Assembly: GCF_014650115.1 (NCBI RefSeq)
Contig: NZ_BMUI01000001.1
Span: 310,001-374,000, forward strand
DNA length: 64,000 nucleotides
Reading direction: 5' to 3'
Source of the DNA: Streptomyces olivaceoviridis
GTDB taxonomy: Bacteria > Actinomycetota > Actinomycetes > Streptomycetales > Streptomycetaceae
Part shown: in pieces, positions 53,737-62,005 of the stretch
Layout: every line of letters begins with the position of its first letter
Numbering within the stretch: the stretch's first letter is position 1
Translations under genes and position numbers: made by a program
Notes under the pieces: generated by a model
Seen by the model: only the letters and a program-made list of their open reading frames with translations
The model's database searches: none
Told to the model about the DNA's origin: nothing

Positions 53737-55491
53737 TCAGGAGGAGGACGGCTGGTAGTCGCTGCCGAGGATCACCGAGACGTCGGCGCCGGAGGAGACG
53801 CTGCCCTTGGTCACGGAGCCGGCTGGCAGCCCGAGGGTCTTGGCGACCTCGGTGGCGTCCGCCTTGTCGGCGGCGTCCGCGTAGAGCACCTTCGAGGCGG
53901 CCTGGGTGCCGGAGGCGGTGCCGCCCTCCAGGAAGGTGAAGCCGCCGTTGAGGAGTACCACGCGGGCCTTCTCCGTGTCGTCCTTCACGCCGGTGGCGTT
54001 CTGGACGGAGACCCGGACCGAGGAGCCGGCGTCGGGGCTCTTGGCGGTGCCGCCGAGGATGTCCTTCACCACGCTGTCGCTGGTCTGCGCGGTGAGGGTG
54101 CCGTCGGACTGCACGGGCAGCAGGGCGGTCCTGTAGTCGCCGCTCTTGGCGAGGTCGGCGAGGTCGGCGAGGAAGCCGCCGAGGTCCTTGTCGGTGAGCG
54201 GCGGGTCCAGGATCTGCGCGAGGGTCTGCACGGTGGTGGTGGCGGACGAGGGGTCGGAGGACATCTTGCGCAGCACGCCCTGCATGACCTGGCCGAACCG
54301 CTCAAGCTGGGCGTTCTGGGACTCGCCGGCGGCGCGGTAGGTGGCGTAGGCGACGGCCATCTTGCCGCTGAGGGTCTGGCCCTGGCCCTTGTGGACGAGC
54401 GGGGCGGTGCCCTTCTTCTTGGTGTCCGGGTCGGGCACGTCGGTGTTGGTGTCGATCTCGATGTTGCCGACGAGTTCGACGAGGTTCTGCAGGTAGGGGG
54501 TGTCGAGGCGCCAGGTGCCCTGGATGCTGGTGCCGAGGACCGTGTCGAGCTGGCCGCGGGTGCCGGAGGCGCCGTCGTCGTCCACGGACTTGGCGAGGGT
54601 CGTGGTGGAGCCGTCGTCGTCGGTCAGCGCGAGGGAGTTGGGCAGCAGGACCGTGGTGCCCTGCTTGGTGGTGGTGTTGTCGACCAGCAGCGCCGTGGAG
54701 GTGCCGCCCTTGCCCGTGTTGTGCAGGTGGACGACGATCACGTCGCGTTTCTGGGCGGTGACCGGCGTGGCGGTGCCGGTCCTGCCGTCGGACGAGGACA
54801 GGCCGGGCAGTTTCCCGGCGAACCAGAGGTAGCCGACACCGCCGACCACGACGAGGGCCAGGACGACGAGGAGGGCGATGATCCGGCCGCGGGCGCGGCG
54901 GCGGGCCTCCTCGCGGCGCTCGGTGCGGTTCTCGGTGAACTTCAGCCAGTCGATGACGTCCTCGGAGTCGCCGTCGGGCTCCTCGACGAAGGCGAACTGC
55001 TCGGTGTGGGAGTGCTCTTCCGCCGTGGGGGGCTCGGTGTCCCCCGGCGTGAGGGTGTCCTGCGGGATCCGGGTGTCGTCCGGGACGCGGGTGTTCTCCG
55101 CGGGGCCGGCCTGGTGCGGGATGTAGGCGGTCTGCTCGGTGGTCCGGGGCTGCTGTCCGCTGTTCGCCGCCTGCCCGTAGGGGTCGTAGCCCGTGGCCTC
55201 CTGGGTGCCGGTGGCGTACGGGTCGTACGGGGCCTGGGTGCCGTAGGGGTCGTAGGCGTGCGGCTGTTGGACCTGGCCGTAGGAGGGCGCCTGCTGCTGC
55301 GGGCCGGTGGTGTAGGGGTCGTAGCCGTAGCCCTGCTGCTGGGCGTACGGGTCGTAGGGCGCCTGCTGGGACTGCGGAGCCTGCTGTGCCGGGACCTGCC
55401 CGTACACGGGCCGGCCGTACTCGTCGTAGCCGACGACTTCGTACGGGCCGCCGCCGTAGCCTGCGTCACCCGTGTCGTATCGGTCGTTCAC
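53737..55491 (-). CDS. LCP (LytR-CpsA-Psr) family protein with degenerate active site
   Basis: A 584-residue type II membrane protein: ~190-residue cytoplasmic Tyr/Pro/Gln-rich N-terminus with YDPY repeats, one transmembrane helix (IIALLVVLALVVVGGVGYLWF), an LCP-like domain (RDVIVVHLHNTG; LGTSIQGTWRLDTPYLQNLVELVGNIEID; LSGKMAVAYATYR) and a C-terminal LytR_C domain (SVRVSVQNATGVKDDTEKARVVLLNGGF). Canonical LCP enzymes have SIPRD where the Arg binds the pyrophosphate; here it reads LLPNSLAL, so ligase activity on cell-wall polymers is doubtful. GTG 55491 follows GAGGGG. Confidence 0.85.
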   Translation of the reverse strand: MNDRYDTGDAGYGGGPYEVVGYDEYGRPVYGQVPAQQAPQSQQAPYDPYAQQQGYGYDPYTTGPQQQAPSYGQVQQPHAYDPYGTQAPYDPYATGTQEATGYDPYGQAANSGQQPRTTEQTAYIPHQAGPAENTRVPDDTRIPQDTLTPGDTEPPTAEEHSHTEQFAFVEEPDGDSEDVIDWLKFTENRTERREEARRRARGRIIALLVVLALVVVGGVGYLWFAGKLPGLSSSDGRTGTATPVTAQKRDVIVVHLHNTGKGGTSTALLVDNTTTKQGTTVLLPNSLALTDDDGSTTTLAKSVDDDGASGTRGQLDTVLGTSIQGTWRLDTPYLQNLVELVGNIEIDTNTDVPDPDTKKKGTAPLVHKGQGQTLSGKMAVAYATYRAAGESQNAQLERFGQVMQGVLRKMSSDPSSATTTVQTLAQILDPPLTDKDLGGFLADLADLAKSGDYRTALLPVQSDGTLTAQTSDSVVKDILGGTAKSPDAGSSVRVSVQNATGVKDDTEKARVVLLNGGFTFLEGGTASGTQAASKVLYADAADKADATEVAKTLGLPAGSVTKGSVSSGADVSVILGSDYQPSSS

Positions 55492-55507
55492 CGGTGCCCC
55501 TCTCGGC

Positions 55508-56194
55508 TCACTCGCCGCGGTACAGCTCGCGCTTGTCGATATAGCGCACGACTCCGTCCGGCACCATGTACCAGATGGGGTCCCCCTTGGCGACTCTCGC
55601 ACGGCAGTCTGTGGACGAGATGGCGAGCGCGGGCACCTCGACGAGCGAGACTCCGCCTTCCGGCAGGCCCGGGTCGGTGAGGTTGTGGCCGGGGCGGGTG
55701 ACGCCGATGAAGTGCGCGAGGGAGAACAGTTCCTCCGAGTCGCGCCAGGTCAGCAGTTGGGCGAGGGCGTCGGCGCCGGTGATGAAGAAGAGGTCGGTGT
55801 CAGGGTTGAGGGCGCGCAGGTCGCGCAGGGTGTCCACGGTGTAGGTGGGGCCGCCGCGGTCGATGTCGATGCGGCTGACGGAGAACTGGGGGTTCTCGGC
55901 GGTCGCGATGACCGTCATCAGGTAGCGGTCCTCGGCCGGGGAGACGTTGCGGTGGGACTTCTGCCACGGCTGGCCGGTGGGGACGAACACCACCTCGTCC
56001 AGGTGGAACTGCGCGGCGACCTCGCTGGCCGCCACGAGGTGCCCGTGGTGGATCGGGTCGAACGTTCCGCCCATGACGCCGAGGCGCCGTTTGCCCGTGT
56101 GGGCGGGGCCGTTGCCCGGTCCGCGCTGCGGGTGCTTCACCGTGTCGTCGGCGCTCTCGTGCGCCGGACCGGTAGGCATGTCCTGCTGTCCCAT
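55508..56194 (-). CDS. nadD: Nicotinate-nucleotide adenylyltransferase
   Basis: A 228-residue enzyme joining ATP and nicotinate mononucleotide to form deamido-[25 protein letters not shown] (HxxH nucleotidyltransferase site), [26 protein letters not shown] and [13 protein letters not shown] (ISSTxxR) are the NadD set. The first ~35 residues before KRRLGVMGG are low-complexity; ATG 56194 or ATG 56179 (MPTGPAHE) may be the start. It lies 16 bp upstream of the LCP gene on the same strand, the usual nadD-LCP-rsfS order. Confidence 0.94.
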   Translation of the reverse strand: MGQQDMPTGPAHESADDTVKHPQRGPGNGPAHTGKRRLGVMGGTFDPIHHGHLVAASEVAAQFHLDEVVFVPTGQPWQKSHRNVSPAEDRYLMTVIATAENPQFSVSRIDIDRGGPTYTVDTLRDLRALNPDTDLFFITGADALAQLLTWRDSEELFSLAHFIGVTRPGHNLTDPGLPEGGVSLVEVPALAISSTDCRARVAKGDPIWYMVPDGVVRYIDKRELYRGE

Positions 56195-56250
56195 GCGTGC
56201 AGACCCTACCGGCCCGGCCTCGGACGTCCGGCCGGGGACGGGTTCCCCGC

Positions 56251-56415
56251 TCAGCGGTCGCGGTTGAAGCGCGTGGTGATCCACAGCAGGAGGAGCAGGA
56301 TGAACAGGGCGCCGCCGCCGGTGAGGGCCGGGTTCAGGCTGTTGTGGTTTCCGCCGTGCTGCTCGCCCTCGGCGGCAAGGGTGACCAACTGGGCTGCTGC
56401 GCTGTGGAAGCTCAT
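56251..56415 (-). CDS. 54-residue single-pass membrane microprotein A
   Basis: A 54-codon frame: N-terminal [20 protein letters not shown], a Gly/Asn linker, one transmembrane helix ([16 protein letters not shown]) and a basic end RFNRDR, so N-out/C-in is likely. Third codon positions are strongly GC. The same layout and the motif HxAAAxL...QHGxxN occur in the 54-residue protein encoded 167 bp upstream. Function unknown; similar tiny proteins sit beside nadD in Streptomyces. The ribosome site is weak. Confidence 0.75.
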   Translation of the reverse strand: MSFHSAAAQLVTLAAEGEQHGGNHNSLNPALTGGGALFILLLLLWITTRFNRDR

Positions 56416-56581
56416 CTTCGGCAGGACCTATCGCGTGTGGGCGGAATAAAGATGTCGGCTCATCGTAAGCGGGCGGGCGTGCGGCGATCACGCCGACTCC
56501 GCCGTTGGGACCGGAGGACGACGGCGGCCCACGCGCGGCGGGAGCGGTCGATGCCCGGCGGCGGGGAACTTTCGCCGCTCG

Positions 56582-56746
56582 TCAGTCGTCCTTCCGCTTG
56601 TAGCCGCGCAGCAGGAACCAGGCGGTCAGTACACAGCCGAGGACCATCACGATCAGCACGACGCGGAGCAGGTTTCCTGACCCGTGCTGCTGGACGGCGC
56701 TCGCGGCGGCCTCGGTCAGCCAGGCGGCTGCGGGGTGGTGCTCCAT
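56582..56746 (-). CDS. 54-residue single-pass membrane microprotein B
   Basis: A 54-codon frame, MEHHPAAAWLTEAAASAVQQ then HGSGN, one transmembrane helix (LLRVVLIVMVLGCVLTAWFLL) and a basic tail RGYKRKDD. It is exactly as long as microprotein A and shares its N-terminal motif and topology, so the two look like a tandem duplication. ATG 56746 is preceded by GGAGTCC. It is divergent from the M48 protease gene. Function unknown; a regulatory partner of a membrane complex would fit. Confidence 0.78.
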   Translation of the reverse strand: MEHHPAAAWLTEAAASAVQQHGSGNLLRVVLIVMVLGCVLTAWFLLRGYKRKDD

Positions 56747-56851
56747 GACGTGGACTCCTTCAGGGGTGTACTGCCCGTCCAAGGTATCTCCGCCTAGGCT
56801 GGGCCCCGCCTCGGGGGCACAGTGGGCACTCACACGCACATGGGGGAAGAC

Positions 56852-57937
56852 ATGTCCGACGACGGCCACCAGCACACGGGGCACGAGCGGGTGCCGAGCA
56901 GGCAGCGCAGGCGCTTCCCGGAGATCTCCACGCGCGCGTACGAGCACCCGGCCGACCGCTCGGCCCTGGTCGCGCTGCGCAAGCTGAGCGGGTTCGACAC
57001 CGTCTTCAAGGCGCTCAGCGGGCTGCTGCCGGAGCGGAGCCTCAGGCTGCTGTTCCTGTCCGACTCGGTGCGGGTCTCCGAGCGGCAGTTCTCGCACCTG
57101 CACGACATGCTGCTGGACGCCTGCTACATCCTGGACCTGAACAAGGTCCCGCCGATGTACGTCACGCAGGACCCGCAGCCGAACGCGATGTGCATCGGCC
57201 TGGACGAGCCGATCATCGTGGTCAGCACGGGCCTGGTGGAGCTGCTCGACGAGGAGGAGATGCGGGCGGTCGTCGGGCACGAGGTGGGGCACGCGCTGTC
57301 CGGGCACTCGGTGTACCGCACCATCCTGCTGTTCCTGACGAGCCTCGCGCTGAAGGTCGCCTGGATCCCGCTGGGCAACCTGGCGATCATGGCGATCGTC
57401 ACGGCGCTGCGGGAGTGGTTCCGCAAGTCGGAGCTGTCCGCCGACCGGGCGGGTCTGCTGGTGGGCCAGGACGTCCGGGCCTCGATGCGGGGGCTGATGA
57501 AGATCGCGGGCGGCAACCACCTGCACGAGATGAACGTGGACGCGTTCCTGGAGCAGGCCGAGGAGTACGACTCCGGGGGCGATCTGCGCGACTCGGTGCT
57601 GAAGATCCTGAACGTGCTGCCCCGCTCGCACCCGTTCACCACCGTGCGGGCCGCCGAGCTGAAGAAGTGGGCCGAGTCCCGGGACTACCAGCGGATCATG
57701 GACGGGCACTACCCACGGCGCGGCGAGGACGGGGACGCCTCCGTCAGCGACTCCTTCCGCGAGTCGGCGGCCAGCTACGCGAGCGATGTGAAGACCTCCA
57801 AGGACCCGCTGATGAAGCTGGTCACGGACCTCGCGGGCGGCGCGGGCGATCTGGGCGGCCGGGTCCGGCGGGGCTTCGACGGCTTCCGCAGCCCGCCGCC
57901 GGCCAAGGGGGACGCCCCGGGTGGCGGCGAGGAGTAG
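56852..57937 (+). CDS. M48 family membrane zinc metalloprotease
   Basis: A 361-residue protease with the zinc motif HEVGH (AVVGHEVGHALSGHSVYR) and third ligand Glu in SELSADRAGLLVGQD, flanked by two hydrophobic segments (TILLFLTSLALKVAWIPLGNLAIMAIVTAL) as in HtpX/Ste24-like proteins. The active site should face the cytoplasm or membrane. ATG 56852 (MSDDGHQH) is preferred because GGGGGAAG lies 4 nt upstream; ATG 56840 and GTG 56822 are in frame. The C-terminal ~90 residues are polar and glycine-rich. Confidence 0.88.
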   Translation: MSDDGHQHTGHERVPSRQRRRFPEISTRAYEHPADRSALVALRKLSGFDTVFKALSGLLPERSLRLLFLSDSVRVSERQFSHLHDMLLDACYILDLNKVPPMYVTQDPQPNAMCIGLDEPIIVVSTGLVELLDEEEMRAVVGHEVGHALSGHSVYRTILLFLTSLALKVAWIPLGNLAIMAIVTALREWFRKSELSADRAGLLVGQDVRASMRGLMKIAGGNHLHEMNVDAFLEQAEEYDSGGDLRDSVLKILNVLPRSHPFTTVRAAELKKWAESRDYQRIMDGHYPRRGEDGDASVSDSFRESAASYASDVKTSKDPLMKLVTDLAGGAGDLGGRVRRGFDGFRSPPPAKGDAPGGGEE

Positions 57938-58024
57938 GCGCCGGGCCCGGCAGGGGGAGCCACCGCCTCCGGCGCCGTCCCCCCGCGCACCGTCCCCCCT
58001 CCGCGCCGCGTCCCTCCGCGCCCC

Positions 58025-59095
58025 TCACACCTTCGGCTGGGCCGCCGTGGCCAGCGTCCCGCACAGGGCCGTGGCGCTGTCCGTCTCGTAGGGGTTGGTG
58101 CCCGCGGGGCCGCCCGACCGGGCCGTCTGGCCGGCCAGGAGGGGACGGAGGTAGGCCGAGGCGTCCTCGGCGCAGGCGAGGGGGCCCGCCTGGACGTAGG
58201 ACGTGACCAGCTGGACCTGGTGGGTGCGCAGGTCGTCGCGGTCGAAGCGGAAGGTCACCTCGCGGCGGACGGTGAAGAGGGAGGCGGGGGCGCCGGCGGC
58301 GGCGCCGGTGGGGCGCAGGGCGTAGACGAAGGTGTGGTCGGCGCTGACCTCCAGGTTCGCCGAGTCGGCTTCGGCGGCGTGCAGGCTGCCGAACACGCGG
58401 ATCCTGCCGTCGGCCAGCTGGGCGCGGGCGGGGTCGATGCGGACCACCCAGCCCGTGGCCGCGTGCCGGCCGTCCGCCGCCGGGTGGTCGAAGCTCTGGT
58501 CGAACTGGCCGAGCTGATCGGAGTCGATCAACGCTCGGGCGGGGCTGACCTCACGGCCGCTGAGCACCTCGGGGTAGAGCGAGGAGCGGACGATGTAGTC
58601 CTTGGCGGTGGTGAGGGCGGTCACCACCTGGCTGTCGGAGAAGTGGGCGGTGCCGCGTGAGGCCGGCAGGGGTATGCCCTCGGCGCCGGCCTCGTACGGG
58701 GCGGCGGGGCTGCGCGCGTAGAGCCTCTCGGGGTCCGTGGTGCCGGGCACCTTGCCCTGGGGGGCGAGCGGGATGACGGTCATCCGGAGGGATTCCACGG
58801 GCCGCCGGGTCTGCGGGGAGCCGTAGGGGTGGCGGACGCCCATGTAGATCGCGGTGGCGAAGGCGACGGCGATCAGCAGGACGAGGACGAGGACCTGCCG
58901 GGTGAGGCCCCGGTGCAGGGGCGGGCGGCGGCGGACGGCGGGGGCGTGGTCGGCCAGCCGCTCCTCGGCGGAGAACTCCTGGAGGCGGGCAGCGCGGACG
59001 AACGATTCGTCGAAGACGACGGATCGGTATTCGTCCTCCGCACCGCCGGGGCCGCCCTCGGGTGTCCCCTCCGGTGGGTCTCCAGGCCCGCCCAT
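58025..59095 (-). CDS. Single-pass membrane protein with FDE motif, unknown function
   Basis: A 356-residue protein: acidic/Pro/Gly N-terminus, the motif EYRSVVFDESFVRAARLQEF (residues ~22-41), one transmembrane helix (VLVLVLLIAVAFATAIYMGV) and a ~250-residue external domain with two Cys (LACAEDA, TALCGTL) that I do not recognise. The motif recurs in the neighbouring 190-residue membrane protein. ATG 59095 is preceded at exactly 6 nt by TACTCT, indicating a leaderless transcript. Confidence 0.82.
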   Translation of the reverse strand: MGGPGDPPEGTPEGGPGGAEDEYRSVVFDESFVRAARLQEFSAEERLADHAPAVRRRPPLHRGLTRQVLVLVLLIAVAFATAIYMGVRHPYGSPQTRRPVESLRMTVIPLAPQGKVPGTTDPERLYARSPAAPYEAGAEGIPLPASRGTAHFSDSQVVTALTTAKDYIVRSSLYPEVLSGREVSPARALIDSDQLGQFDQSFDHPAADGRHAATGWVVRIDPARAQLADGRIRVFGSLHAAEADSANLEVSADHTFVYALRPTGAAAGAPASLFTVRREVTFRFDRDDLRTHQVQLVTSYVQAGPLACAEDASAYLRPLLAGQTARSGGPAGTNPYETDSATALCGTLATAAQPKV

Positions 59096-59101
59096 ACTTT
59101 C

Positions 59102-59107
59102 AGAGTA
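59102..59107 (-). promoter_or_regulatory. Leaderless -10 element of the 356-residue gene
   Basis: TACTCT on the minus strand, 6 nt before ATG 59095. TTTACC 16 bp further upstream may be the -35. The neighbouring paralogue has the same CTACTCTG string at the same distance. Confidence 0.6.
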
Positions 59108-59183
59108 GGTCTCGTGAGCCCCGGGTAAACGCCTCGCTCCGCGACAACTTCTGACAGGTTCTCACCAAGCGCGGGCGGGGTGC

Positions 59184-59756
59184 TCAGGGGGAGGGCGGGA
59201 TGGCCGAGACGGCCGGCCGGGAGCGGTCGGCGGCGGGACCGGGGACGGACGCGCCGCCCTGTTCGAGGCCGGTGGAGGCGGGGGCGGGAACGCGGTCGCG
59301 GGTGCCCGAGGAGCCTCCCCGGTAGACGGCGGCGAAGGCCAGGGCGACCATGCCGATGCCCATCACGACGGCGAGGACCCAGGCCACGGGCCGGTGCCAG
59401 CGGACCTGCTTGCCGTAGGCACCGAAGGGACCCTGGTGATCGCCGAGGACGTAGGTGTCGTCCAGCTCGTCATCGTCGTGGTCTCGGCCGAATACGCCGC
59501 CCTCGGGGCCGTAGCCCTCGTCGTAGCGCTCGCCCCGGGCGCGGGCGCGGCGGGCTTCGGCCTCGGATGCCTCGGCTCTGGCCTGGGCCGCGGCCAGCAG
59601 GCGCTCCACGGCGGTCGGCTCGTGGAAGGTGGCCGCCTGTACGAAGGCCTCGTCGAAGACCACGGAGGCGAACTCTTCGTCCGACACCCCGTGGTCGTGG
59701 TCGTCGTCGGGATCCCAGCCGTCAGGGAACGGCGTGCCCCCCACGTCCTCCGGCAC
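59184..59756 (-). CDS. Single-pass membrane protein with FDE motif (short paralogue)
   Basis: A 190-residue protein: acidic N-terminus with EEFASVVFDEAFVQAATFHE, an Ala/Arg/Glu-rich helix (AAAQARAEASEAEARRARARG), an Asp-rich stretch, one transmembrane helix (VAWVLAVVMGIGMVALAFAAVY) and a Pro/Ser-rich outside tail. Its motif and topology match the 356-residue neighbour, but it lacks the outside domain. GTG 59756 is preferred: TACTCT lies exactly 6 nt upstream (59763-59768); TTG 59783 is the alternative. Function unknown; the motif facing the cytoplasm may recruit a partner. Confidence 0.78.
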   Translation of the reverse strand: MPEDVGGTPFPDGWDPDDDHDHGVSDEEFASVVFDEAFVQAATFHEPTAVERLLAAAQARAEASEAEARRARARGERYDEGYGPEGGVFGRDHDDDELDDTYVLGDHQGPFGAYGKQVRWHRPVAWVLAVVMGIGMVALAFAAVYRGGSSGTRDRVPAPASTGLEQGGASVPGPAADRSRPAVSAIPPSP

Positions 59757-59762
59757 GTGTCC

Positions 59763-59768
59763 AGAGTA
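59763..59768 (-). promoter_or_regulatory. Leaderless -10 element of the 190-residue gene
   Basis: TACTCT on the minus strand, 6 nt before GTG 59756, embedded in CTACTCTGG. It matches the element upstream of the paralogue at 59102-59107, which supports the start choice for both genes. Confidence 0.55.
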
Positions 59769-59888
59769 GACCTGGGGGGTCAATTTGGGCAGACGGTACG
59801 GACATTCGTCTGCCTGGTGAGACGCCTTGGGGGGCCGGGCCGCAGGACGGGGCCCGGGACAGCGGGCCCGCGGCCGGACGGGTGAACC

Positions 59889-61175
59889 TCAGCGGCGGAC
59901 GTGTCCGTCGCCGGTGACGATGTACTTGGTGCTGGTCAGCTCCGGCAGGCCCATCGGGCCGCGGGCGTGCAGCTTCTGGGTGGAGATGCCGATCTCGGCA
60001 CCGAAGCCGAACTGGCCGCCGTCGGTGAAGCGGGTGGATGCGTTCACGGCGACGGTGGTGGAGTCGACCAGCTGGGTGAAGCGGCGGGCGGCCTGCTGGG
60101 AGGTGGTGACGATGGCCTCGGTGTGGCCGGAGGTCCACAGCCGGATGTGCTCGACGGCCTTGTCCAGCGAATCCACCACCGCGGCGGCGATGTCGTACGA
60201 CAGGTACTCCGTCTCCCAGTCCTCGGTGGTCGCCTCGACCACGGTGGCCTTGGAGTCCTTGGCGTAGGCCATGACCCGCTCGTCGGCGTGGACGGTGACG
60301 CCGGCCTCGGCGAGGGCGTCCAGGGCGCGCGGCAGGAACTCGGCGGCGATGTCCTGGTGGACCAGGAGGGTCTCGGCGGCGTTGCAGACGCTGACCCGCT
60401 GGGCCTTGGAGTTGATCAGGATCTCGACGGCCATGTCGATGTCGGCCCGGGCGTCGACGTAGACGTGGCAGTTGCCGGTGCCGGTCTCGATCACGGGGAC
60501 CGTGGACTCGTTGACCACGGTCCGGATCAGGGAGGCGCCGCCGCGCGGGATGAGGACGTCGACCAGACCGCGGGCGCGCATCAGCTCGCGGACGGAGTCG
60601 CGGCTCTCCCCGGGCACGAGCTGGACGGCGTCGGCGGGCAGTCCGGCGCCGCCGACGGCGTCGCGGAGCACCCGGACGAGGGCGGAGTTGGACTCGTAGG
60701 CGGAGGCCGAGCCACGCAGCAGGACGGCGTTGCCGGACTTGAGGCAGAGGGCGGCGGCGTCCACGGTGACGTTCGGGCGGGCCTCGTAGACGATGCCGAC
60801 GACGCCGAGCGGGACGCGGACCTGGCGCAGGTCGATGCCGTTGGGGAGGGTGGAGCCCCGGACGACCTCGCCGACCGGGTCGGGCAGCTTCGCGACGTCA
60901 CGGACGTCGGAGGCGATGGCGCGGACCCGCTCCGGGGTGAGGGTGAGCCGGTCGACGATGGCCTCGCTGGTGCCGTTCTCCCGGGCCTTGGCCACGTCCT
61001 TGGCGTTGGCCTCGACGATCTCGGCGGTCCGGACCTCCAGGGCGTCGGCGATGGCGAGCAGCGCGTCGTCCTTCACGGCGCGCGGGAGCGGCGCGAGGTC
61101 GGCGGCGGCGGCCTTGGCCCGGTAGGCGGCCTGGGTGACCGGGGACATCGAGTCGTACGGCGAGAGCGTGGTCAT
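59889..61175 (-). CDS. proA: Glutamate-5-semialdehyde dehydrogenase (gamma-glutamyl phosphate reductase)
   Basis: A 428-residue NADPH-dependent enzyme for the second step of proline synthesis. [41 protein letters not shown] is the signature; [39 protein letters not shown] (catalytic Cys region) and [32 protein letters not shown] follow. ATG 61175 has TACCCT exactly 6 nt upstream, so it appears leaderless with its own promoter even though proB lies nearby on the same strand with one gene between. Confidence 0.96.
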   Translation of the reverse strand: MTTLSPYDSMSPVTQAAYRAKAAAADLAPLPRAVKDDALLAIADALEVRTAEIVEANAKDVAKARENGTSEAIVDRLTLTPERVRAIASDVRDVAKLPDPVGEVVRGSTLPNGIDLRQVRVPLGVVGIVYEARPNVTVDAAALCLKSGNAVLLRGSASAYESNSALVRVLRDAVGGAGLPADAVQLVPGESRDSVRELMRARGLVDVLIPRGGASLIRTVVNESTVPVIETGTGNCHVYVDARADIDMAVEILINSKAQRVSVCNAAETLLVHQDIAAEFLPRALDALAEAGVTVHADERVMAYAKDSKATVVEATTEDWETEYLSYDIAAAVVDSLDKAVEHIRLWTSGHTEAIVTTSQQAARRFTQLVDSTTVAVNASTRFTDGGQFGFGAEIGISTQKLHARGPMGLPELTSTKYIVTGDGHVRR

Positions 61176-61357
61176 GAGGGCAGGGTAGTGCGCGGGGCGC
61201 GGCGGTTCAGCGGTCGTCCCACACCCCGAGACACCGCAAAAGGGGTGAACCTTCCTGGGCCGGGGAACGGCCGGCCCGCTCGCTCCGGCCCGGCGCACCC
61301 GCTCGGCACCCGCTCACCCGACCCCGGCTCGCCGCCCCCGGCCCGCCCCGTCCTCGC

Positions 61358-61783
61358 TCAGAACGGGTGCACCCCCACCGGTGTGGCCGGGGCGGGGCCG
61401 TAGCCCTCGGCGATGCGGTGGTGGTAGGTCTCCCGGTCGATGACCTCCAGGCCGACGATCTCCCAGGGCGGCAGGCCCGCGCTCTGCCGGTGCTCGCCCC
61501 ACAGGCGCAGCGCCACGGCGGCGGCGTCGTGCAGGTCGCGGGCCTCTTCCCAGTACCGGATCTCGGCGTGGTCGGTCGCGTATCTGCTGGTCAGCAAGAA
61601 GGGGTGGTCGTGGGCGAGCTGTTCCAGGGCCCGTCGCAGTTCGGGCAGGGGGACCTTCTGGCCGGAGACGCTGAGGGTGACGTGCCACAGCCTGGGCAGG
61701 TCCTTGGGCTCCTCATAGGTGTCCCCGGCCGCGACGCTCGTCAGAGCACCGCGGGACGCCGCCCCCGGGCGCACTCGTCTCAC
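61358..61783 (-). CDS. Hypothetical protein between proA and proB
   Basis: A 141-residue protein: after a ~30-residue variable start, LWHVTLSVSGQKVPLPELRRALEQLAHDHPFLLTSRYATDHAEIRYWEEARDLHDAAAVALRLWGEHRQSAGLPPW suggests a ferredoxin-like alpha/beta fold, ending TYHHRIAEGYGPAPATPVGV. I do not recognise a named family. GTG 61783 is chosen because AAGGAGG lies 5 nt upstream; GTG codons at 61798 and 61807 are in frame. A 9-bp repeat tract lies immediately upstream. Confidence 0.82.
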   Translation of the reverse strand: MRRVRPGAASRGALTSVAAGDTYEEPKDLPRLWHVTLSVSGQKVPLPELRRALEQLAHDHPFLLTSRYATDHAEIRYWEEARDLHDAAAVALRLWGEHRQSAGLPPWEIVGLEVIDRETYHHRIAEGYGPAPATPVGVHPF

Positions 61784-61810
61784 GACGGCCTCCTTCACGC
61801 ATGGCACGCA

Positions 61811-61866
61811 CGGCTCGCACGGCTCATATGGCTCGCACGGCTCGCATGCTCGTATGGCTCGCTCGG
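61811..61866. repeat. Degenerate 9-bp tandem repeat
   Basis: About six head-to-tail copies of CGGCTCGCA and close variants (CGGCTCATA, TGGCTCGCA, TGGCTCGCT; one copy is a base short), just upstream of the 141-residue gene. Confidence 0.8.
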
Positions 61867-61943
61867 CCCCTTGACGGAACCCGTCCCTTCAACATGTCCC
61901 CCAGACAAAGTTGAGCAGGCCGCGGGGCTCCGCGTGGTGGTTT

Positions 61944-61975
61944 TACGGAACGTCCCCCACCGGGGTCGTTCCGTA
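61944..61975 (-). terminator. Composite hairpin downstream of proB
   Basis: TACGGAACG (61944-61952) pairs with CGTTCCGTA (61967-61975), with a nested CCCC/GGGG stem inside. It lies 31 bp past the proB stop and probably ends the proB transcript. The rest of the 222-bp gap holds the 9-bp repeats. Confidence 0.75.
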
Positions 61976-62005
61976 CGCCCCGTCCCACGAGCGGTTCCGC
62001 GAGCT

